In this document: in pieces, positions 56,291 through 63,498 of the stretch | How the letters are laid out: each line of letters opens with the position of its first letter | Position numbering within the stretch: the first letter of the stretch is position 1 | Assembly (NCBI GenBank): GCA_021155915.1 | Contig: JAJNBE010000001.1 | Span: 1-63,498 of the forward strand | Origin: Solimicrobium sp. | GTDB lineage: Bacteria > Pseudomonadota > Gammaproteobacteria > Burkholderiales > Burkholderiaceae_D | Direction: 5' to 3' | DNA length: 63,498 nucleotides | The notes under the pieces: generated by a model | The model's database searches: none | The model's input: only the letters and a program-made list of their open reading frames with translations | Told to the model about the DNA's origin: nothing | Position numbers and translations under genes: made by a program

Positions 56291-57601
56291 TTAATACCAA
56301 TACTTCTTAAGTCTGCGTTGTCTTTTCTCTTCTAGCATCTGCTGCCTTAATGTAAAACCTGTGCCGACCATTTCTTGGCTTCCCAAAGAAAAAATCATTT
56401 GGCATAATTCAGAGGGCAAATGGCCGGCCTCTCCCGACAATGAAAGTAGACGACTCTTTTGAAAAAATTCCCATTGCGGTAGAAATTCAATCATTTTTTT
56501 TAACATTTCCTTTCGTGCCGGGTTCTTTTCATGATCAAGAGCTAGTTGAAAAAATTTATCTGCTTTTTTTTCGTCACGTTCCACAAACTTAGGGTCAAAA
56601 AATATTTTTCCAAGCACGAGTTCAGGAGGACCAAAGGAAGCGGCTGCGCTTTCTCCGAATAACACCTCGAGGCAGTAGGCTGCGTAAGAGGGAAAAAATA
56701 AATAGCCCAAGTCGTTGCTGGTCAAAATAGATTCAGCCATCTTTACCAATGCAAGGGTAGTAACCGCTTTTCCTTCTTCATGATGATTTTCTAAAAGCTC
56801 AATAGCGTCCGTAACCAAAAACGGCCTAAGCGTTAGATTATTTTTATAAAGCCACGAATACTCAGAAATCGATGCTAAGCCCAAAGGATCAATATTTATT
56901 GACTCTATTTGGGGGAAGGCAGGAAACGTGGCAAGGCTATTGTGGTTACCAGAGATAGTTAGAGCGTCTAAACAAAAGTTGCCTCTCACTTGGATCGACG
57001 TTAGATTGCGGTTGTCGTTCAGTTCCAAATGCTGAAGTTCGGGAAAGCTATCTCTACAAAGCCACAATGACTGAACGGTAATATCGCTCAGCTTCAATTG
57101 GCTAACATTAAATATCCCTTGGAAACGGGTAAAGTTCGGACAATTTTTGAGGTGTAAGCTCATTTGCCAACTACTGTTAAAAGAAATTATTTCGCTTGAA
57201 AATGTGGTGATGGTGTCATTGTCACAAAAGGTTAATGAGACTATAGCAAACTTAGGCAAGTCAGCTAAGAAGGCCCGTAATGAAATGTTAGGTTGGCCCT
57301 TCAAAATGAGAGATATATTTGACGTATATTGCACTGGAAGCGGGGGCAGACTGTCAAGGCCCTGGCAATCGACCACCACCTCTACCGTATCCCACTTACT
57401 TAATCTTACCGGAAGGAGGGCATTAACTACTGCTAAATAATTATCTCGGTTATGCGTAGAAGCACCTGCTACCCATTCCTCTAATTGCTGTGTGTAGAAG
57501 GCGACCCATTTATCTACTACTGATTTATCTTGTTGTATTCTCCCTGCTAAAGTACTGTGGGGATGGTAAGAAATATATGATCGGTTAGAAAGTGATTCCA
57601 T
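56291..57601 (-). CDS. Leucine-rich-like protein with C-terminal LPxEL motif (effector candidate)
   Basis: 436 residues from the ATG at 57601, chosen for AGGA six bases upstream; a TTG at 57646 is also open. Residues ~70-260 hold irregular leucine-rich strands (LPKFAIVSLTFCDNDTITTF, FPELQHLELNDNRNLTSIQV, FCLDALTISGNHNSLATFP). The second half is helical, with a short Sel1-like stretch (KKADKFFQLALDHEKNPARK), and near the C-terminus HLPSELCQMIFSLGS resembles the beginning of an F-box. No signal peptide. Neighbour of the large pentapeptide gene in the same orientation. Function unknown. Confidence 0.65.
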   Translation of the reverse strand: MESLSNRSYISYHPHSTLAGRIQQDKSVVDKWVAFYTQQLEEWVAGASTHNRDNYLAVVNALLPVRLSKWDTVEVVVDCQGLDSLPPLPVQYTSNISLILKGQPNISLRAFLADLPKFAIVSLTFCDNDTITTFSSEIISFNSSWQMSLHLKNCPNFTRFQGIFNVSQLKLSDITVQSLWLCRDSFPELQHLELNDNRNLTSIQVRGNFCLDALTISGNHNSLATFPAFPQIESINIDPLGLASISEYSWLYKNNLTLRPFLVTDAIELLENHHEEGKAVTTLALVKMAESILTSNDLGYLFFPSYAAYCLEVLFGESAAASFGPPELVLGKIFFDPKFVERDEKKADKFFQLALDHEKNPARKEMLKKMIEFLPQWEFFQKSRLLSLSGEAGHLPSELCQMIFSLGSQEMVGTGFTLRQQMLEEKRQRRLKKYWY

Positions 57602-57807
57602 CTGTTTCCTTTTTATGCTCGGAAAATAAGGTGTTCTACTATACAAATATGTTAAGAATAATAGCGCTAACCCTTGGAGCGACTTTAATTCACAACAATG
57701 GTGAACAAAAAGTATTTCAATTAAGAATTGTGTAGGTTTTTAACTTCTGATTGGCTTGTTTGTTCCTCTGGGGCGAAAGAAATGTGGACGGAATCGAACT
57801 CCTTCCT

Positions 57808-59613
57808 CTACAGAAGCTTTCCTATTTCGGTGATTAGTTCCGTGGGAAATCCCCCTTCTCGGTTTAAAACAGATCCAACACTTTGCTGAGCTTGTAATAA
57901 CAACCAAAGTTTTTCTTGCTTCAATATCATCTGCTGAATAACAGGATCGTTAGATTTCGCTCCCTGCAATTTACTATTCTGCAGTTTAGTCCTGTTTAAG
58001 TTAGCGTTCCGCAAGTCAGCGCCCCGCAAGTCCGCGCCCTGCAAGTCAGCCCTTTCTAAGTTAGCCTCATATAAGTTAGCGCCCTGCAAGCTAACCCCTT
58101 GTGCGTTAACCCTATACAAGTAAGCGCCTTGCAAGTTAGAGCCATGTAAGTTAACCTCAGACAAGTAAGCGCCATGCAAGAAAGCGCCCTGCAAGTTAGC
58201 GCCATATAAGTTAGCGCCCTGCAAATTATCCCCTCGTAAGTTAACCCTAGACAAGTAAGCGCCCTGCAAGTTAGCGCCATGTAAGTTAACCTCAGACAAG
58301 CAAGCACTCTGCAAGTAAGCGCCCTGCAAGTTAGCGCCCTGCAAGTTAACTCCCTGCAACCAAGCGCTCTCCCATTCAGCGCCCTGCAAGTTGGCGCCCT
58401 GCAAGTTAGCACCCTGCAAATTTGCACTCTGCAAGTTAGCGTCCTGCAAATTAGCGTCCTGAAAGTTAGCGGAATATAAGACAGCTTTCTTCAAGTAAGC
58501 CCTTAGCAAGTTGGCTTTCAGAAAATTGGCCCCCCCCAAGACAGCTCTCTCCAAGTTAGCCTCTTCCAAGTGAGCCCCCTGCAAGTTAGCCCCATGCAAA
58601 TTAGCCCCATGCAAGTCAGCGCTCTGCAAGTTAGCGCACTGCAAGTTGGCTTTCAGCAAGTTAGCACCCCGCAAGTTAGCGCCATGTAAGTTAGCCTCCT
58701 GCAAGTAAGCACCCTGTAGGTTAACCTCAAACAAGTCAGCGCCCTGCAAGTTAGCACCCTGTAATTTAGCACCCTGCAAGTTATCGCTCTGTAAATTAGC
58801 GCCCTGTAGGTCAGCCTTCGTCAAGTCAGCGCCCTGTAATTTAGCACCCTGCAAGTTAGCGCCCCGCAAGTCAGCGCCCTGCAAGTCAGCCTTCGTCAAG
58901 TCAGCGGATCCCAAACAAGCCCCGTTCAAGTCAGTCTCCTGCAAATTAGCATTTTGTAAAAGAGCCCCATTCAAGTTTGCGCCCTGCAAGTTAGCATCCT
59001 TTAAGTTAGCCCCAGGCAACTCAGCACCCCCTAAACTAGCTTTCTCCAGGTTAGCCTCCTGCAAGTTAGCGTCCTGCAAGTTAGCATCCTTTAAGTCAGC
59101 CCCAGGCAAGTCAGCGCCCTGCAAGTTAGCATTCTGCAAGTTGAGTATGCCCTGTTCCGTCTTTTGCTCAATTTCCACTATCAGGCCACGCACTTTGTCC
59201 AGGTTGTTTTCAACAGACTCCTCAAGACCGTTATTCAACATAGTTGATAATGTCTCTGCGATTTCCTGACATAGATAATGGCTATCTGTAGCGTGATTTT
59301 TCCAAATTAAATCACGTCCATCCAGTTCACACCCCGCCATCAGTAGATTTATTATCCATTTTTGGATACTGACACAGTCTTCCAGGCTAATCTTTCCAGT
59401 AAGAAATTCTGCAATCCTTGCCTCAGCAACATATCTGCGCAAACAAACCAGTAAATTTTGAAAGGGAATACTGCTTTTTAATTGAGCAAGTAGCGCAGAA
59501 TTAGCTTTGATTTTCTGCCTCAAATCAGTCCTGGTTTGATGATCAATCTGTGGATTAGCCGCGTTTGGACTTTTAAAAGAACTGTAGTGTTGCGATACGG
59601 GGTTGAAGTCCAT
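57808..59613 (-). CDS. Large pentapeptide-repeat protein (effector candidate)
   Basis: 601 residues. Residues ~1-150 form the N-terminal domain shared with the protein at 745..1923 (LRQKIKANSALLAQLKSSIP, EFLTGKISLEDCVS, DSHYLCQEIAETLSTML). Residues ~150-560 are about 80 almost uninterrupted pentapeptides of the ANLQG/ADLQG type, predicted to build a long right-handed quadrilateral beta-helix. The last ~40 residues are helical and end FPTELITEIGKLL, again like a cut-short F-box. TAAGGATAGG precedes the ATG. No signal peptide. Pentapeptide proteins can mimic DNA or act as scaffolds; here the role is not known. A fossil of its C-terminus lies at 59788..59965. Confidence 0.78.
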   Translation of the reverse strand: MDFNPVSQHYSSFKSPNAANPQIDHQTRTDLRQKIKANSALLAQLKSSIPFQNLLVCLRRYVAEARIAEFLTGKISLEDCVSIQKWIINLLMAGCELDGRDLIWKNHATDSHYLCQEIAETLSTMLNNGLEESVENNLDKVRGLIVEIEQKTEQGILNLQNANLQGADLPGADLKDANLQDANLQEANLEKASLGGAELPGANLKDANLQGANLNGALLQNANLQETDLNGACLGSADLTKADLQGADLRGANLQGAKLQGADLTKADLQGANLQSDNLQGAKLQGANLQGADLFEVNLQGAYLQEANLHGANLRGANLLKANLQCANLQSADLHGANLHGANLQGAHLEEANLERAVLGGANFLKANLLRAYLKKAVLYSANFQDANLQDANLQSANLQGANLQGANLQGAEWESAWLQGVNLQGANLQGAYLQSACLSEVNLHGANLQGAYLSRVNLRGDNLQGANLYGANLQGAFLHGAYLSEVNLHGSNLQGAYLYRVNAQGVSLQGANLYEANLERADLQGADLRGADLRNANLNRTKLQNSKLQGAKSNDPVIQQMILKQEKLWLLLQAQQSVGSVLNREGGFPTELITEIGKLL

Positions 59614-59787
59614 ATTCCTATCCTTAAGAATTGGTGAGTAGGCGTGAAAATGCTAGAGGTACGTTATTTGTTGCGTGCAAATCATGACTCACGGATAACG
59701 AAAAGGAACCTTCACGTGATAGAGGGCTATGCTAACCTAACTCTTCTTCTGACGGGAAAAATGGGAAACGGAATCGAACTCTTTCCT

Positions 59788-59965
59788 CTACAGACGTTTT
59801 CCTATTTCCTTAATTAAATCTAGGGAAAATCTCTCTTCGTTTAAAACAGATCCGTCACTTTGCTGTGCCTGTAATAACACTCTGTACCTTTCCTGCTTGT
59901 CCTGCTCTGATATCAACTGCTGAATAACGAGATTTTCAGATTTAGCTCCCCTGCAATTTATATTC
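59788..59965 (-). pseudogene. C-terminal fossil of a second pentapeptide-repeat gene
   Basis: Minus-strand codons give NLVIQQLISEQDKQERYRVL, LLQAQQSDGSVLN and LIKEIGKRL followed by TAG, aligned with the end of the 601-residue protein (NDPVIQQMILKQ, LLQAQQSVGSVLN, LITEIGKLL). The pentapeptide part is missing. It is a truncated tandem copy. Confidence 0.85.
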
Positions 59966-59988
59966 TCTCTGGACAGAGAGTCACATAA

Positions 59989-60210
59989 GACCTGAGCCTG
60001 GCGGTCAAGTACTTCCAGCTCGCCGCTGATAAGGGGAATGCACTAGCGCAAAATAATCTTAGCATTTGTTATGGGAAGGGATACGGCGTGAATAAAGACA
60101 TAGCCTTTGCTGCTAAGTACTATCAGCTTGCCGCTCATCAAGGGTATGACACTACAACAAATACAAACAATCCGGCGAATGCGCTCGAAAATACGCTTTG
60201 TGTGCCGTGA
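59989..60210 (+). pseudogene. Sel1-repeat gene fossil
   Basis: Plus-strand frame with no start: AVKYFQLAADKGNALAQNNL, SICYGKGYGVNKDIAFAAKY, YQLAAHQGY, then a stop at 60208. These are two Sel1 repeats (A..YFQLAA..GNA.AQNNL...Y..G.GV..D). A TAA bounds it on the left at 59986, so the gene has lost its 5' part. Confidence 0.8.
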
Positions 60211-60283
60211 TAGCGCTTTTTGTTGCTGTTCTTCGAAAAGATCCTCATTTTTAAAGGGGCGCAAGGCCATTGGCTTCATAGGG

Positions 60284-60377
60284 CTGCACCCAATTCTTGA
60301 TCTCATTTTTAGCCCAGCTTGTCGTATTCATCACCCTTGCCGGGGAGTTGTAGCGGTCTAATAGAAAATCTGGTTTT
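60284..60377 (+). repeat. Family 2 repeat, right-end fragment
   Basis: tgatctcatttttagcccag, attcatcacccttgcc and gtagcggtctaatagaaaat match the end of the copy at 35538..35773. The left part of the element is missing. Confidence 0.7.
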
Positions 60378-60546
60378 ATCGTTCATTTGCTCAATGCTTC
60401 AATGCTGTAACACGGTATAATTCCGTTGTATCCCATTCACGGGTTTGTCCGTACAAATGATGGGCTGCCGAGCCTCGTACAACCAGCAGATTATGGGATC
60501 AAGTTGATTATTCCGAATCTCATTTCTGCGTCATACTTTTCTCATT

Positions 60547-63498
60547 ATGTTAATTTTGCCAGGCGCTAATGCCTTGTCTTCTTTCCGTGCCCAAGGACTA
60601 CTCTCCCGTTTGCAAGTAATAAATCCGTCGATTATTGCTGTCACGGGGCGCTTTACCCATTTTGTTGACAGTGTTACACCGTTCTCTAAAGAGGAAAAGG
60701 ACCGTTTATCGGCATTGCTTACCTATGGCGAAGCTTACGTCCGTGATAAGGAGTGTATAGATAAAGGCCCGTTATTTGTTGTTATACCCCGCTTTGGAAC
60801 GATTTCACCTTGGGCTAGTAAAGCCACAGAAATTGCACACCATTGCGGTATGACGCAAATTAAACGGATTGAACGGGGTATTTCGTATCATGTGCGGCTT
60901 AAATCAGGCCTGTTGTCTGGCTTAACGGGAAATTCTGCATTTTCCGTTTCTTTATATCAACAAGTCGCCGCTGTGTTGCACGACCGGATGACTGAAATGG
61001 TGCTGCCGAATGAAAGCGATGCACGAGGTTTGTTCAATGAATTAACTGCACAACCATTAACTTCTATTGATCTCATCGAGAGAGGATCAGGGGCATTAGT
61101 TCAAGCCAATGCAGAGTTAGGTTTGGCCTTATCGGAAGATGAAATTGCCTACTTGTTTAAGGCATTTAGTGACGCAAAACGCAATCCAACGGACGTTGAA
61201 TTGATGATGTTTGCACAAGCTAATAGCGAACATTGTCGTCATAAAATCTTTAATGCCGATTGGATTATTGATGGTGTAGCACAAGATATGTCGCTATTTT
61301 CCATGATAAAGAACACGCACCAGTTAGCCCCGCGTGGCACCATTGTTGCGTATAGCGACAATTCTTCGATTATTGAAGGTGTAACTGTGTCGCGGTTTTA
61401 TGCACGAGCCGTCAAGGAAGAAAGCGGGAGAAATCCTGTTTACCAAGCTAGCGACGAATTAACGCACACATTAATGAAGGTGGAAACGCATAATCATCCT
61501 ACGGCAATTTCTCCTTTTCCGGGAGCCTCCACCGGCGCAGGTGGCGAAATTCGGGATGAGGGTGCAACAGGCCGGGGATCGAAACCTAAAGCAGGTTTAA
61601 CCGGATTTACCGTTTCTAACTTATGCTTGCCCGGCAACCTTCAGCCCTGGGAAAACAACAAGGATGTAGTAAATAAAAATTCAAACACGGACACTGTTGC
61701 TGATATGTACGGCGAGCTTTACGGCAAGCCTGATCGCATCGCCAGTCCGATGCAAATTATGCTGGAAGGTCCGATCGGCGGCGCGTCCTTTAATAACGAA
61801 TTTGGCCGTCCTATTCTCGGTGGTTATTTCCGCACTTATGAACAAAACGTGGCTGGACAAGTGTTTGGGTATCATAAGCCGATTATGATTGCAGGTGGTA
61901 TGGGGAGCATATCGGATTTGCATACGCTTAAACATGGTCTGCCGGTAGGTAGTTTATTGATTCAACTTGGCGGTCCCGGAATGCGTATTGGCATGGGCGG
62001 AAGTGCCGCTTCATCCATGGCTACCGGTGCTAATACGGCTGAGCTAGATTTTGATTCGGTGCAGCGCGGTAACCCGGAGATGGAACGGCGTGCGCAGGAA
62101 GTGATCAATGCGTGTTGGGCAATGGGTGAAGATAATATAATTTTGTCGATTCATGATGTCGGGGCTGGGGGACTTTCTAATGCCTTTCCAGAAATTACCA
62201 ACGATGCCAAGCGGGGTGCAATTTTTGATTTACGACAGATTCCATTGGAAGAGTCTGGAATGGCACCTAAGGAAATATGGTGTAATGAGGCGCAAGAACG
62301 CTATGTGCTTGCAATTGCACCGGAGCATCTGTCGCTGTTTCAATATTATTGCGAACGCGAACGTTGTCCATTTTCCGTAGTGGGAACAGCATTAGAAGAG
62401 CGCCAATTAAAAGTGATTGATTCACTGTATGGAAATGCTCCTGTAGACATGCCGATGGATGTGTTGCTAGGCAAGCCACCCAAAATGCTGCGTGATGTCA
62501 AAACGGTTACAAATAACTTTCCGGCACTAAATCTGACTGGAATAGCATTGATTGATGTGGCACACAAAGTGTTGAGCTTGCCGACGGTGGGCGATAAATC
62601 ATTTCTGATCACCATTGGTGACCGTAGCGTGGGAGCGATGTCAGTGCGCGACCAAATGGTCGGCCCCTGGCAAGTTCCTGTGGCAGATTGTGCTATAACT
62701 GCGATGAGCTTTGAGGGTTATTTAGGCGAAGCCATGGCAATGGGCGAGCGCACTCCTTTAGCGGTCGTGAATGCAGCAGCTGCAGGACGTATGGCCGTGG
62801 GCGAAACGATCACAAATTTGATGGCAGCGCCGATTTTGTCGCTTTCTGATATTAAATTGTCTGCAAATTGGATGGCTGCTTGTGGCGAATCTACCGACAC
62901 CGCGGGCCAGGATGCGGCATTGTTTGCTACCGTGAAAGCCGTTGGTTTAGATTTGTGTCCTGCACTGGGAATATCGATCCCCGTCGGTAAAGATTCGCTA
63001 TCTATGCGAACCACCTGGACGGAAAGTGAAGAAGAGAAATCAGCAGCAAAATCTGAAAATAGATCCAAATTAAAATCGGTAACCTCGCCGGTGTCATTAA
63101 TCGTTTCGGGTTTTTCGCCGGTAACGGATATCCGATGTGGCTTAACGCCACAGCTTAGTGCTGAAGCAGGGAGTACGGTATTGATTTTGATTGATTTGGG
63201 CCGTGGTAAAAATCGTTTAGCTGCTTCTGCTTGCGCTCAAGTTCTTCAACAGTTAGGAAATGACGTGCCGGATGTGGATAGTGCGGAAGATTTGAAAGCA
63301 ATGTTCAATGCCGTTCAACAATTAAATATCGAGAAGAAAATTCTTGCTTACCATGATCGTTCAGATGGGGGGTTGTTCACAACTTTGTGCGAAATGGCAT
63401 TTGCCAGTCACATGGGTTTAGAAATTAATGTTGATATCTTGGCAATGGATTTAGGGGATGCTGCCGACAGCGGTGAAGCCAAAAATTGGGCTGGTCAA
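60547..63498 (+). CDS. purL: Phosphoribosylformylglycinamidine synthase (PurL), 3' end outside the window
   Basis: 984 codons are present, open to the window edge, of about 1300 expected for the large-type PurL. It opens [20 protein letters not shown], followed by the N-terminal PurS-like part, linker, and the FGAM synthetase core ([20 protein letters not shown] near residue 218; [33 protein letters not shown] near 537; [13 protein letters not shown]). The glutaminase domain should lie beyond the window. It converts FGAR to FGAM using glutamine and ATP in purine synthesis. No frameshift is seen. Confidence 0.95.
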   Translation, partial: MLILPGANALSSFRAQGLLSRLQVINPSIIAVTGRFTHFVDSVTPFSKEEKDRLSALLTYGEAYVRDKECIDKGPLFVVIPRFGTISPWASKATEIAHHCGMTQIKRIERGISYHVRLKSGLLSGLTGNSAFSVSLYQQVAAVLHDRMTEMVLPNESDARGLFNELTAQPLTSIDLIERGSGALVQANAELGLALSEDEIAYLFKAFSDAKRNPTDVELMMFAQANSEHCRHKIFNADWIIDGVAQDMSLFSMIKNTHQLAPRGTIVAYSDNSSIIEGVTVSRFYARAVKEESGRNPVYQASDELTHTLMKVETHNHPTAISPFPGASTGAGGEIRDEGATGRGSKPKAGLTGFTVSNLCLPGNLQPWENNKDVVNKNSNTDTVADMYGELYGKPDRIASPMQIMLEGPIGGASFNNEFGRPILGGYFRTYEQNVAGQVFGYHKPIMIAGGMGSISDLHTLKHGLPVGSLLIQLGGPGMRIGMGGSAASSMATGANTAELDFDSVQRGNPEMERRAQEVINACWAMGEDNIILSIHDVGAGGLSNAFPEITNDAKRGAIFDLRQIPLEESGMAPKEIWCNEAQERYVLAIAPEHLSLFQYYCERERCPFSVVGTALEERQLKVIDSLYGNAPVDMPMDVLLGKPPKMLRDVKTVTNNFPALNLTGIALIDVAHKVLSLPTVGDKSFLITIGDRSVGAMSVRDQMVGPWQVPVADCAITAMSFEGYLGEAMAMGERTPLAVVNAAAAGRMAVGETITNLMAAPILSLSDIKLSANWMAACGESTDTAGQDAALFATVKAVGLDLCPALGISIPVGKDSLSMRTTWTESEEEKSAAKSENRSKLKSVTSPVSLIVSGFSPVTDIRCGLTPQLSAEAGSTVLILIDLGRGKNRLAASACAQVLQQLGNDVPDVDSAEDLKAMFNAVQQLNIEKKILAYHDRSDGGLFTTLCEMAFASHMGLEINVDILAMDLGDAADSGEAKNWAGQ

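Overview
The window looks like part of a betaproteobacterial chromosome with a modest GC content. GroEL, ArgA (RSVAPYIH..FRGKTFVVGF), IF3 ([13 protein letters not shown]), PurL and IHF-alpha all read like betaproteobacterial proteins, and the argA-yggX pair next to hrpA fits that class. The accessory genes (F-box, leucine-rich, ankyrin-like, pentapeptide, Sel1 and TPR proteins), together with many gene fossils and dispersed repeats, suggest an intracellular or protist-associated lifestyle such as that of amoeba symbionts. The taxonomy and lifestyle are inferences; no rRNA gene is present.

Layout. 0-4.4 kb: a pentapeptide-repeat gene between a decayed copy of the yggX tail and the real yggX-argA operon. 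4.5-8.3 kb: hrpA. 8.4-13.5 kb: a tandem duplication carrying two F-box/30-residue-repeat genes that both end in the CaaX-like tetrapeptide CIVC, a fossil of the hrpA 3' end, and one intact plus two broken copies of a TPR (SycD-like) gene. 13.8-18.6 kb: tRNA-Pro, a NagZ-like glycosidase, and groES-groEL behind a textbook sigma-32 promoter and CIRCE operator. 19-25 kb: maiA, scoAB, a hydrolase, a RidA protein and relA. 25.8-34.9 kb: tRNA-Val, the translation cluster thrS-infC-rpmI-rplT-pheS-pheT-ihfA-merR (infC starts with AUA) and a cold-shock gene. 35-38.4 kb: a repeat array, then small metabolic genes. 38.4-43.8 kb: an inserted block with 16-bp terminal inverted repeats, carrying an ankyrin/F-box/LRR gene and a 708-residue repeat protein, flanked by a duplicated GNAT-yqhA junction. 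44-50.5 kb: yqhA, greB, an exopolysaccharide synthase and outer-membrane protein pair, and hmgA-fahA. 50.5-60.4 kb: an accessory island with an AT-rich orphan gene, a Sel1 protein, a HigBA-type toxin-antitoxin pair, a leucine-rich-like protein, a large pentapeptide protein and fossils. 60.5 kb to the end: purL, cut by the window edge.

How the parts fit. hmgA, maiA and fahA supply the homogentisate half of tyrosine breakdown to fumarate and acetoacetate, and scoAB can activate the acetoacetate to acetoacetyl-CoA, although the genes are split between two loci. The most notable accessory genes are the two proteins with an F-box at the N-terminus and CIVC at the C-terminus. The same two-signal design is known in Legionella AnkB, where the F-box recruits host SCF ubiquitin ligase and CaaX prenylation anchors the protein to host membranes. 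A recurring structural pattern also stands out: three separate effector-like loci each lie between a core gene's end and a duplicated copy of that end. Two palindrome-ended, MITE-like repeat families and a third repeat are scattered through the intergenic regions.
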